Of a stretch of DNA of 64,000 bases, positions 24,999 through 34,100 are shown piece after piece. The DNA is from CAYQQU01 sp964419545 (lineage in GTDB: Bacteria; Bacteroidota; Bacteroidia; Chitinophagales; Saprospiraceae): assembly GCA_964419545.1 (NCBI GenBank), contig CAYQQU010000019.1, positions 1-64,000 of the forward strand, read 5' to 3'. Position numbers and translations under genes: made by a program. Below the pieces are notes generated by a model. It saw only the letters and a list, made by a program, of their open reading frames with translations. It did not search any database and was not told where the DNA came from. Every line of letters begins with the position of its first letter. Within the stretch, counting starts at the first letter, position 1.

Positions 24999-26066
24999 AT
25001 GTTTGCAGAAAAGCATTATCCCGAAATGCTGATCCCCGAAGAACTTGATCACTATCTCGCCCGGGGCTGGTACCGCATGGGGCAAACCATCTTCACCACC
25101 CATTTCCTGTGCTTCGACGAGCAGTTCTTTTCCGCGATCTGGATTCGCCTCCCTCTGGCCGGCTATCAGTTTCGCAAGAGCCTGCGCAAGGTCCTGCGCC
25201 GCGGCCGCCGCGACTTCCGCATCCGCTTTCAGCCGGCGCGCCTGGGCCTGGAAAAAGAAAAGCTCTACCAGCGCTACCGCGCCGCCTTTCCCGGCATGCT
25301 GGCGCCCAGCCTCAAAGATTCTTTACTCGACGGCGACGAATTTAACATCTTCAACACCTACGAGGTCACCGTCCACCACGGCGAAAAGCTGGTCGCGTTC
25401 AGCTTTTTCGACCTGGGGCGCACCGGCGCCGCCAGCATCATCGGCGTCTACGACCCGGAATACAACCAGTACAGTCTCGGTATTTTTACCATGCTCCTGG
25501 AGATCGCCTTCGTCCAGGAGCGCGGCTTCACCCATTTTTATCCCGGGTACATCGTGCCGGGTTACCATCGTTTTGACTACAAATTACGCATCGGCCGGCC
25601 GCAGGAAGTAGAGTTCTACGACCTGGGCCTGCGCAACTGGCGGCCCTACGCCGAGTTGCAGCCGGCCGAAGTACCGGTCACCAAAATGAAAGACCGGTTG
25701 CTGATGCTGGAAACGCAACTGCGCGCCGCCCGCGTTCCGGCGAAACTGCAGTATTACCCTCTATTCGAAGCCAACCTTTTCGGCTTCTGGCAGGCGCCTT
25801 ATTTCGATTATCCTTTGTTTTTGCGCATCTTGCCGGACCGCAAATTGTCGCCCTACCTCATCGTGGTGTACGACGTGCGCGAAGAGACCTATAAACTCAT
25901 TTACTGTTCGCCTTTCGACGACCTGCAGTTCTACTTCAACGACTCCTTTACCCGCGCTTTCCGGGGCGACCGCTTCTTTCTCGAATTGATCCTCGTCGAA
26001 AAGGATATCCTGCACAGCCCCGAACCGGAAGAGCTGGTAAACGCCCTGGGGCAACTGGCCTCCTGA
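24999..26066 (+). CDS. ATE-like transferase, paralogue 2
   Basis: A 355-residue protein of exactly the same length as the upstream paralogue, and alignable with it along its whole length: LIPEELDHYLARGWYRMGQTIFTTHF corresponds to FGAEELDAFLAAGWRPMGQSIYTSHF. The ATE-like motifs are FSFFDLG, the GVYDPEYNQYSLGIFTMLLEI segment and FYPGYIVPGYHRFDYKLRIG. The ATG at 24999 is chosen because paralogue similarity begins there; the TTG at 24924 would add 25 unrelated residues. Function as aminoacyl transferase is inferred from the fold. A tandem duplication followed by divergence and MITE insertion is the simplest history. Confidence 0.75.
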   Translation: MFAEKHYPEMLIPEELDHYLARGWYRMGQTIFTTHFLCFDEQFFSAIWIRLPLAGYQFRKSLRKVLRRGRRDFRIRFQPARLGLEKEKLYQRYRAAFPGMLAPSLKDSLLDGDEFNIFNTYEVTVHHGEKLVAFSFFDLGRTGAASIIGVYDPEYNQYSLGIFTMLLEIAFVQERGFTHFYPGYIVPGYHRFDYKLRIGRPQEVEFYDLGLRNWRPYAELQPAEVPVTKMKDRLLMLETQLRAARVPAKLQYYPLFEANLFGFWQAPYFDYPLFLRILPDRKLSPYLIVVYDVREETYKLIYCSPFDDLQFYFNDSFTRAFRGDRFFLELILVEKDILHSPEPEELVNALGQLAS

Positions 26067-26148
26067 ATGGTTGTGCGGCGACAGGGCTTTTTGCCGGACT
26101 GCCGCTGTTCTGCTGTGCATGCAAACCGGCCATTACTTTTTAATGCTT

Positions 26149-27195
26149 ATGAAAGCCATTGTATACGAAAAATTCGGCGGCCCGCTGGCCCTGCAAGAAG
26201 TACCTGACCCCAGGCCGCCGGAAGACGGCGTCGTGATCAGCGTAGGCGCTACCGGCATCTGCCGCAGCGACTGGCACGGCTGGCAGGGCCACGACGACGA
26301 CATCAGCCTGCCGCACGTGCCGGGGCACGAACTGGCGGGCGCCGTCGTGGAAACCGGAAAGAACGTCCGGCGCTGGCGCCCGGGCGACCGCGTCACCCTG
26401 CCCTTCTGCGTGGGTTGCGGCCGCTGTGCGCAGTGCGTCACCGGCAATCAGCAGGTTTGCGACCAGTATTTCCAGCCTGGCTTTACCGGCTGGGGCTCCT
26501 TTGCGCCGCTGGTGGCTATCCCCCATGCCGATTTCAACCTGGTCGAACTGCCCGAAGAGATGGATTTCGTGGAAGCCGCCATCCTGGGCTGCCGCTTCAT
26601 CACCTCCTTCCGCGCCGTGGTCGATCAGGGCCGGGGACGCGCCGGCGAATGGCTGGTGGTGCACGGCTGCGGCGGCGTCGGCCTGTCGGCGATTATGATC
26701 GGCAAAGCCCAGGGCATGCAGGTGCTGGCCGTCGATATCACGGCGGATAAACTCCTCTTCGCGCGCTCGGCCGGCGCCGACGCGGTGCTGAACGCCCGCG
26801 AACAGGAAAATATTCCCGCCGCCGTCAAAGCCGTCACGGAAGGCGGCGCACACCTCTCGATCGACGCCCTGGGCAGTACCGAGACCTGCACCAACTCCCT
26901 TTTGTGCCTGCGCAAAAGAGGGCGGCACGTACAGGTAGGCCTGATGGCAGGCCGCCACACCCACCCTCCCCTGCCGATGGGCCCGGTGATCGCCGACGAG
27001 TTGGAGATCATCGGCAGCCACGGCATGCCTGCTCATCGCTTTCCCGACCTGCTGGCCATGATCCGGTCGGGCGCCCTGCAACCCCGGCAATTGCTCGGAA
27101 AAACGGTAGCGCTCAGCGAAGCACCCGCCGAACTCGCCGCCATGGGCGCTTTCAGCCAGACGGGCGTGAGCGTGATCGACCGGCTGCTGGATTGA
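26149..27195 (+). CDS. zinc-dependent alcohol dehydrogenase family protein
   Basis: A 349-residue medium-chain dehydrogenase. Catalytic zinc ligands are Cys38 (ICRSDWHGW) and His60-Glu61 (PGHE). Structural zinc cysteines are Cys90, Cys93, Cys96 and Cys104 (GCGRCAQCVTGNQQVC). The Rossmann glycine motif HGCGGVGLSA lies near residues 172-181. The ATG at 26149 gives the usual MKAIVYEKFGGPL opening; the frame extends 26 codons further upstream without conserved sequence. Substrate is not predictable; NAD(P)-linked alcohol or aldehyde interconversion is likely. Confidence 0.9.
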   Translation: MKAIVYEKFGGPLALQEVPDPRPPEDGVVISVGATGICRSDWHGWQGHDDDISLPHVPGHELAGAVVETGKNVRRWRPGDRVTLPFCVGCGRCAQCVTGNQQVCDQYFQPGFTGWGSFAPLVAIPHADFNLVELPEEMDFVEAAILGCRFITSFRAVVDQGRGRAGEWLVVHGCGGVGLSAIMIGKAQGMQVLAVDITADKLLFARSAGADAVLNAREQENIPAAVKAVTEGGAHLSIDALGSTETCTNSLLCLRKRGRHVQVGLMAGRHTHPPLPMGPVIADELEIIGSHGMPAHRFPDLLAMIRSGALQPRQLLGKTVALSEAPAELAAMGAFSQTGVSVIDRLLD

Positions 27196-27309
27196 CGAGC
27201 GGCACGGTATGACCTGTTTATCTGGTATGCTTCCCGGTACCTCCCCGATCTTCGGAACAACTCCGGCAGAAATCTGTTTCTCTTCACGAAATCAAACCCG
27301 GCTTTTTTA

Positions 27310-28707
27310 ATGAAGAGGATCTTTCTCGTACCGGCCTTGTTGCTGCTGGTTTTCGCTTGTAACGTCTATCGCGATCTCCCCGAGCCCGTAAGCAATACGG
27401 GCTGGAAAGTCAAAAAAATACCGCCTTCTCCGCAGACGGAAGGGGGCGACCCGGAAGCAGGATTGGACTACCTCATCTACGGAAATTACATCGGCTCGGG
27501 CGTACCCTACGACATCCTGAAAAAGCGGCTGGGCCTCGCCGAAGATACCATTTTCAACCGCGAGGGCGTCAACGGCAAGGTGGCCTACGCGGCTAACGTC
27601 TTTCCCGCCAAAAACGGCGTGCTGGTGGGCAACGGCAACTGCTTCAGCTGCCATGCCGGTAAGCTGAACGGAGAAGTGGTGGTCGGCCTGGGCGACAGCT
27701 TTTCCGATTACCGCAAAAACCTGAAGCCCATGGCGAGCCTCATGAAATGGGGCATGAAACTGAAATACGGGAAAAAATCGGAAGAGTGGACGGCCTACGA
27801 AGATTTCGGCTACTACTTCAAAGCCATGGCGCCGGCCATCCAGACCAACCAGCCGGGCGTCAATCCGGCCGCCGAGCTGGCCGAAGCCTGCGTCGCTTAT
27901 CGCGATCCGGTCGACCTCACCTATACCGGCGAGCCGCTTTTCGAGGTGCCGGATTACACCCTCGCTTCCGACGTGCCTCCGCTATGGAACGTCAAAAAGA
28001 AAAATGCCCTCTACTACACCGCCGTCGGCCGCGGCGATTTCACCAAACTCCTCTTCCAGGCCTCCTACCTCGGCATTCCGGACAGCGCCGCCGCCCGCGA
28101 AGCTGTCAATAACTTCAAGGACGTGGTAGCCTGGCTCAATGCACTGGAACCGCCCCCCTACCCCGGCCCTGTCGATGCCGCACTGGCCGCCCGCGGCGCA
28201 GTACTGTTCGACGAACACTGCAGCAAATGCCACGGCGCCTACGGAGAGAACGAATCCTATCCCAACAAGGTCGTCTCGCTCGATTTGGTGAAGACCGACC
28301 CCTACTACGCCACCTACGCCGTCTCAGCGCCCATTGTCGACTGGTACAACCGCAGCTGGTTCGCCCAGTCGGAACCCAGGTCGCACTTCGAACCGGAAGC
28401 CGGCTATGTAGCCCCGCCCCTCGACGGCGTCTGGGCCACGGCGCCGTATCTCCACAACGGCTCGGTGCCCACCCTCGACGACCTGCTCGACAGCCCCAAA
28501 CGCCCCGCCTTCTGGTCGCGCAGCGGCCGCAGCGACGATTACGACTACGAAAAGGTGGGCTGGAACTACTCCCGGGAAAAGAACGGCAAAGGCGACTGGA
28601 CCTACGACACCACCATTCCCGGTTACAGCAATAAAGGACATTACTTCGGCGACAAGCTGAATGAAGGCGAGCGAAAAGCCGTCATCGAATACCTTAAAAC
28701 CATTTGA
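27310..28707 (+). CDS. diheme cytochrome c lipoprotein
   Basis: A 465-residue exported lipoprotein (lipobox LLVFAC, Cys17) with two CxxCH heme sites: CFSCH at 111-115 and CSKCH at 304-308. The C-terminal GYVAPPLDGVWATAPYLHNGSVPTLDDLL is typical of large cytochrome c peroxidase-related and RoxA-like diheme proteins. Peroxidase or other redox activity is unknown. It starts about 115 bases after the dehydrogenase, and the 3' end overlaps the leader of the next small gene. Confidence 0.85.
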   Translation: MKRIFLVPALLLLVFACNVYRDLPEPVSNTGWKVKKIPPSPQTEGGDPEAGLDYLIYGNYIGSGVPYDILKKRLGLAEDTIFNREGVNGKVAYAANVFPAKNGVLVGNGNCFSCHAGKLNGEVVVGLGDSFSDYRKNLKPMASLMKWGMKLKYGKKSEEWTAYEDFGYYFKAMAPAIQTNQPGVNPAAELAEACVAYRDPVDLTYTGEPLFEVPDYTLASDVPPLWNVKKKNALYYTAVGRGDFTKLLFQASYLGIPDSAAAREAVNNFKDVVAWLNALEPPPYPGPVDAALAARGAVLFDEHCSKCHGAYGENESYPNKVVSLDLVKTDPYYATYAVSAPIVDWYNRSWFAQSEPRSHFEPEAGYVAPPLDGVWATAPYLHNGSVPTLDDLLDSPKRPAFWSRSGRSDDYDYEKVGWNYSREKNGKGDWTYDTTIPGYSNKGHYFGDKLNEGERKAVIEYLKTI

Positions 28708-28737
28708 GTTTTTCATTCCCGAAGAAAGGATTATCCC

Positions 28738-28745
28738 TAACTTTG
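28738..28745 (+). promoter_or_regulatory. candidate -7 box
   Basis: TAACTTTG matches TAnnTTTG, only eight bases before the ATG at 28754, so a transcript from it would be nearly leaderless. Confidence 0.35.
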
Positions 28746-28753
28746 CGAAAAAA

Positions 28754-29344
28754 ATGCAACGAACCTTCATCACCCTCATTCTGCTCGCCACCTGGAGCAT
28801 CGCCGGCCTGAGTCAAAGCCGCGCCGGCCTGGAAAAGACCCTCGACCGGTACATGGAGGCCTCCGTCAATAAAGACTGGGAAGCCATAATGGATATGGTC
28901 TATCCGAAGTTATTCGACATCGTATCCCGCGAAATGATGATCGAGACCTTCAAAAGCCTCGACGGCCAGGACATGGCCTTTAGCTTCGAGAAAATGGAGG
29001 TCAAGGAAATATCCGATCTTTTTACCCACGAATCCGAAGTATTTGCCCGCATTGACTACACCGGCAAGATGTCCATTACCCTGCTCAGCGAAGACTACAA
29101 AAGCGAGGACGTCATGGAAATGATGCTGAGCGGCTTCCAAGCGCAATACGGCGAGGAACACGTCTCGGTCGACCCGGCGGAGCACACCTTTCATATCGAT
29201 ATGACCAAATCCATGTTCGCTATCGCGGACGAAGGGGGGGAAGCCTGGCGTTTTCTCGAAAACAATACCGGCCAGGAAGCCGTGCTGCAAAGTCTGATCC
29301 CTCAGGCCGTTCGGGATCAGTTTCCGGATCAGCCGGGCAATTGA
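28754..29344 (+). CDS. secreted protein of unknown function
   Basis: A 196-residue protein with a signal peptide (MQRTFITLILLATWSIAGLS), mostly alpha/beta with a fold resembling small NTF2- or DUF-type secreted proteins of Bacteroidota: LEKTLDRYMEASVNKDWEAIMDMVYPKLFD is typical of a SnoaL/NTF2-like start. The ATG at 28754 is preferred over an upstream in-frame Met at 28661 that lies within the preceding gene. Function is not recognised. A hairpin at 29348-29366 follows. Confidence 0.7.
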   Translation: MQRTFITLILLATWSIAGLSQSRAGLEKTLDRYMEASVNKDWEAIMDMVYPKLFDIVSREMMIETFKSLDGQDMAFSFEKMEVKEISDLFTHESEVFARIDYTGKMSITLLSEDYKSEDVMEMMLSGFQAQYGEEHVSVDPAEHTFHIDMTKSMFAIADEGGEAWRFLENNTGQEAVLQSLIPQAVRDQFPDQPGN

Positions 29345-29347
29345 AAA

Positions 29348-29366
29348 TGAACCCGTTGCGGGTTCA
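29348..29366. terminator. hairpin between convergent genes
   Basis: TGAACCCG and CGGGTTCA pair perfectly around TTG. On the minus strand it is followed by TTTTCAA, so it could end the small gene at 29381-29605; on the plus strand no T-run follows. Confidence 0.5.
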
Positions 29367-29380
29367 AGCATCTGGCCTGA

Positions 29381-29605
29381 TCAGTTGTTTCGGCGAAACA
29401 GTTGCAGCAATCCGGCGCGCAGCAGCAATACCCAGGGCGCCCCGTGCAGGACGAGGTCGAACCAGTCCATCGGCCCCATTCCTGTTGCGCCGCCGGCCAC
29501 CCAGCGCAGCTTTCCTAAAATGTGCGGCTCGGGAAAGTAAGGCGCCAGGCCCAGGGTCAGGCAAGCGATCAGCAGGAACCGCCAATCGTTTAGAATAGTC
29601 AGCAT
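29381..29605 (-). CDS. conserved small membrane protein
   Basis: A 74-residue protein with two predicted membrane helices (about 8-24 and 48-68), separated by EPHILGKLRWVAGGATGMGPMDWFDL. I recall similar short proteins with the PEPHI...KLRW...MDWFDL pattern as widespread in Bacteroidota genomes, but no function is known to me. It is convergent with the preceding secreted protein gene and lies upstream of nothing on its strand. Confidence 0.65.
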   Translation of the reverse strand: MLTILNDWRFLLIACLTLGLAPYFPEPHILGKLRWVAGGATGMGPMDWFDLVLHGAPWVLLLRAGLLQLFRRNN

Positions 29606-29683
29606 ATGTTCCCCATTTTCAGGTCAATAAGAAAAATCCCCCGCTAAAGTACGGTCTTCGTCTGACGCCCACGGTGACGGTGA

Positions 29684-30451
29684 TTACCAAAGGCGATCGA
29701 GCGCGGCCCGCAGTTCCGCGGCAGCCGGAAAATAGGAATGATCGGGATCGGATAGTATGGCCTTCAGCCGGGCGTTCACTTCGGCTTTTTCGGCGGGGCC
29801 CGATTTCAGGTAGCTCAGCACCAACAACCACTCCGCTTTTTCCGCCAGCAGCGGATTGGGATTTTCGGTAAGCGGCTGCAGCACGGAGCGAGCGGCCTTC
29901 TGGTCGTTCAACTGAAAATAGGCGTTGGCCAGGTACAATTGCGCGTCCAGGTAATAATCGCTCCCGGGAGGCGCTGCGGCGAAATATTCGACAGCCGCCT
30001 CGTAATCTTCATTTTCAAAAGCCGCCACGCCTTCGGCCAGCGGGCCGGGAGCGAGCGCCAGGGCCCGTTGCCGGGAGAGGTTTTCCGGTTCGTAAAATTG
30101 AGCCACCAGCTGCTCGGCGTCGCCTCCCCGCCGGTTCAGCCACCAGAAGGCGCCGCCGACGATCAGCAGCAACACAGTAGCGGCGATAGCCAGTCGCCGG
30201 CCCAGAGGTATCGTACGCGCCCGCGGCGCCGGTTCCTCCGGCTTTTGGCCGGCTTCTGCGGCGATGGCCGCCAGGTCTTGCCGCAGCTGGTCTTCAATGT
30301 CTTGTTCTATCACCTGCCGGGCAATGCGCACCGCGGCGACCTCTTCCCGCAAGGCGGGATCGTCAGCCAGCTGCGCTTCAAAATCGGCCGCCTCGTCGGG
30401 CGGCAGCTCCCGGCGCAGGTATTTTTCGATTTTGTCGATCAATTCTTCCAT
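29684..30451 (-). CDS. membrane TPR protein, anti-sigma-like
   Basis: A 255-residue protein. Residues 1-75 form a zinc-less anti-sigma-like N-terminus (IEKYLRRELPPDEAADFEAQLADDPALREEVAAV, a common layout beside sigma factors). One membrane helix follows (about 88-107), then an outer part with two to three TPR-like repeats (AAPPGSDYYLDAQLYLANAYFQLNDQKAARSVLQPL). It lies 26 bases after the sigma factor stop and is probably co-transcribed with it. A role as membrane-bound regulator of that sigma factor is inference. Confidence 0.72.
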   Translation of the reverse strand: MEELIDKIEKYLRRELPPDEAADFEAQLADDPALREEVAAVRIARQVIEQDIEDQLRQDLAAIAAEAGQKPEEPAPRARTIPLGRRLAIAATVLLLIVGGAFWWLNRRGGDAEQLVAQFYEPENLSRQRALALAPGPLAEGVAAFENEDYEAAVEYFAAAPPGSDYYLDAQLYLANAYFQLNDQKAARSVLQPLTENPNPLLAEKAEWLLVLSYLKSGPAEKAEVNARLKAILSDPDHSYFPAAAELRAALDRLW

Positions 30452-30477
30452 TTTTTACGCTTTTTCCTACAAAGTGT

Positions 30478-31065
30478 TCACCAACGAATCATCTCCTCCC
30501 ACCGGGGATGGGACTTGACGAGCTTGATCAGCGCTTGCTGACAGCGGTATTTCGCTTTCCGAGCCATCTTTTCACTGCTGAACCCCAACCTTGCGGCGAT
30601 CTCCTGCATTGAATAAGACAATTGCCATAACCCGAGCACCTGGCGGCACTGGTCGCTGAGTTGATCGAGCAGTTGTTGCAGCACAGCCTTGCGTTCGTCG
30701 CTGAGCAGGTCGACTTCGGGATTCTCCGGGCCGGCTTCTTCTTCCGGCATCGGATCTTCCGATAATTCCACCCGGGCTTTCCTGCGGAGTTGGTTCATCC
30801 ATAAAAAGCGACAGATGGCGTAGAGGTAAAGCGAAAGCGTGCTGTCGCCACGGAATTTTCCCTCCCGGATATTGCGATCCAGTACGATGATCCCTTCGTG
30901 AAACACATCTTGCCCGTCCTGAAAATTACCGCTATTTTGCTGAACGTAATGGATGACCTTTTCCCGCAGCCCCTCCAGATGGTAGATGCTCCGGATGGCG
31001 CGTTGCCGTTCGGCGCCTCCTTCCCGGATGGCTGCGATCAATTGTTCATCAGCATGCCCTTCCAT
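30478..31065 (-). CDS. RNA polymerase sigma factor (ECF-type)
   Basis: A 195-residue sigma-70 family factor. Region 2 covers about residues 20-98, with QDVFHEGIIVLDRNI and FRGDSTLSLYLYAICRFLWMNQLRRK. Region 4 covers about 125-190, with YSMQEIAARLGFSSEKMARKAKYRCQQALIKLV as helix-turn-helix. No region 1 or 3 is present, as in ECF factors. It is divergent from the TPR-CHAT gene (73 bases between the two starts) and forms a pair with the membrane TPR protein, so it may control the divergent gene. Confidence 0.88.
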   Translation of the reverse strand: MEGHADEQLIAAIREGGAERQRAIRSIYHLEGLREKVIHYVQQNSGNFQDGQDVFHEGIIVLDRNIREGKFRGDSTLSLYLYAICRFLWMNQLRRKARVELSEDPMPEEEAGPENPEVDLLSDERKAVLQQLLDQLSDQCRQVLGLWQLSYSMQEIAARLGFSSEKMARKAKYRCQQALIKLVKSHPRWEEMIRW

Positions 31066-31138
31066 TCAAGTGTGTTTTAAGAACGTTAAATGCCCCCAGC
31101 GGACTGACATTAATCTTTTTTTAACGCGAAATTCAACT

Positions 31139-34100
31139 ATGCCTGCTGGTTCCTTCTTCCTGACCGACGGCAAAAATACCACAACCTTCCGCCGGATGAC
31201 CGGGCCGGCGGAAAGAAAGCGGCTTTTTTTACTAAAGATAGCCAATCCGCTCCGGAGGGCCCTGATTTTAATCCTGCTCTCGCGTTCTTTTCTGCTCGGC
31301 GCCCAGCCGGCGGAAGGGCCTGCCCAACTGCTGGCGCAAGCGCGTAACGCCCTCGATTCGGGCTATTTCCAACGGGCGGCCTGCCTGGCGGAAGACGTAC
31401 TGGCGCTCGAACCCGGCGCTGCAGCGCGCGCCGAAATTTACTATTTACAGGGAAGCATCGCGTTGGAAAACGGAGCGCTCCGGTCCGCGGCGGCCGCTTT
31501 TCAACGAACCCACGAGCTGGCGGAGTCACTCTCCCCGGCCAACGAGGCTGCCCGCCCACTTCGGGCGCTCGCGTTAAGCGGCATGGGGCGTTACTATTTT
31601 GCCCTGCACGACATTGATAAAGCGCTGGCCCTGCACCAGGCGGCGCTCGACCTGCGGCGGGCCCATTACGGCCCGCGGCGTCCGGAAGTGGCCGACAGCT
31701 ACAACAATCTCGCCAACTGCTATCAGCTTGCCGGCTACTACCCAAAAGCATTGACTTTATACCACCAGGTGTTATCCATTCGGCAGGAATTTTTCCCGGA
31801 TGACCATCCGAAAATCGCCGCCGCCTTCAACAACCTCGGCGCACTGTACCTGGTCCGCGGTCAGGCCAGGGAAGCCTTGCAGCATTTCGAACGCACCCTT
31901 TCGATACGGCGCGCCGCTTTTGGCGAAAACCACCTGCTCACCGCCCGGATCCGCCAAAATATCGGTAACGCCTACGCGGCGCTGCACCTGCCCGACTCGG
32001 CGATCCGTCATTTTCACCGGGCTTTAGCGGTTTATCAGGAAAATTTACCCCCCGATCATCCCCGCCTCGCCGACATCAACGAAAACCTGGGCAACGCCTA
32101 CACCGCCCGGCGCGCTTTCGGAAAAAGCCTGGCGCATCACCGGGCAGCGCTGGCCACGCGACAAAGACAGCTCCCGACCCAGCCGGCGGCTTTGGCCCGC
32201 TCGTACGAAAACCTCGGCGACCTGTTCCTGGAGCAGGGCGATTACGCCGCTGCGGAAACCCATCTGCGCCGGGCGCTGGCGCTGAACGAACAAGCCTACG
32301 GCGAGCGGCACGAAACCGTGGCCATCGTCGCCGATAAACTGGGACTGACCCTTCGTTACCTGGGGCGGTACGACGAAGCCGTCAGCCGGCACCGGCGCGC
32401 ACTGGGTATCCGGGAAGCACAGTTCGGCTCCCGGCATCCTTTCGTTGCCGGCATTTGCAACAACATCGGCAATTGCTACCGCAGGCTGGGCGATTATTCC
32501 GCTGCCATCGATTATTACGAACGCAGCCTGGAGATCCTGCGGACCGCCGGTCCGGATCACCACCTGGAACGCACCCGTGTTCTGACCAACATCGGCAATT
32601 GCTACCTCGAAACCGGAAAAACGGAAAAGGCGATTGCCTGTTTTCGACAGGCCGAAGGAATACTTCCGGAAAAACAGGCCGTCGCCCGGGCAGAACTCTA
32701 TCAGAACCTGGGGGAAGCGCTCAGCCGGCAGAACGAATTTGCTTCGGCCGAAAACTATTTCACGCAAGCCCTGCAGCTGCTCGATTACCATCCGGAACGT
32801 TCGCCTTTCGATCAGACGGCGCCGCTGCAAATCATCGGCCTCCTCGGCGGCGCCGGCGGGAATGCGCTGCGGCAATACGAGGCCACCCATCAGGCTCCTT
32901 TCCTCGACGAGGCATTTGAACGCTTTCGCGCAGCGATGACCGGCATGGACAGCCTGCAACGGACTTTTCTATCCCCGCAATCCCGGCAAAAGCTGAAAGA
33001 AGCCTACTTCCCGGTGGTAGAAGGCGCTCTGGAGACCACTTATCTGCGAGGGTTGTTGTACCAGGAACCCTCCCTTCTGGAAGCCGCTTTTTACCTGAGC
33101 GAGCAAAATAAAAGCACCCTGCTCCTCGAATCCGTGCGGACGCAACAGGCAGCCGCGCTGGCGGCCATCCCCGAACGACAGCAACGCCGCTACCGGTCGC
33201 TCGCCAAAGCCATCAACCAGGCTGAGAAGCTCCTCGACGCTCCCGGCCCCAAAACGGGCGAGGAATTCCGGGACCTGGAAAAACAGCTTTTCACCTGGCG
33301 GCAAGAGCGGGAAAAACTGGAAAAGACGATCGAACGGGAATACCCCGACTTCCGGCGCCTCCGGTTTGATCAAAGCCCGGCAACGATCACCGCTATTCGC
33401 AACCAGGTCCTGGAGGCCGATCAGACCCTGCTCTCCTTTTTTACCGGATCGCGCGCTATTTACGCTTTCCTGATCAGCCGGGATACGTTCCGGGCCCACC
33501 GGCTGGACCGCCGCTTTCCGCTGGAACGATGGGTAGCCGAGCTCGGTAGGAGTATCGTCGCTTTCCCGAAAGCGGGACTTGCCCGACAAGCGGCGCTGGA
33601 CTCAGCATACCGGAAGGGCGCTCACCAGCTTTATCGGCAACTGCTGACGCCGCTTTTCGCTGGTGACCACCTCCCGAAAAGACTGATCATCGTTCCCGAC
33701 GGCGCGCTCGGCGCCCTGCCATTCGACGCGCTGCTTACGGAACCACCTGCCAAACCGCTGCGCTATCGGTCCTATCCCTTTTTACTGAAAAAAACGATCA
33801 TCAGCTACGCTTATTCGGCGACCTTGCTGCACGAGCGCCGGTTTCGAATCCATCCCAACACATTGCGCAGCTGCCTGGCGGTGGCGCCGGCTTTCGCATC
33901 GAATGCCATGGGGCTTGAGCCGCTACAATTTAACGCCGAAGAAGCACAAACAGTAGCGGAACTGACGCGCGGCGACCTTCTCGCCGGCCCGGCAGCCACG
34001 CGCGACCGTTTTCTCGAAGCAGCGCCTGCCTACCGCATTCTGCACCTCGCCACCCACGGCAAAGCCGGCAGCCGCAACGGCGATTATTCGTTCCTCGCTT

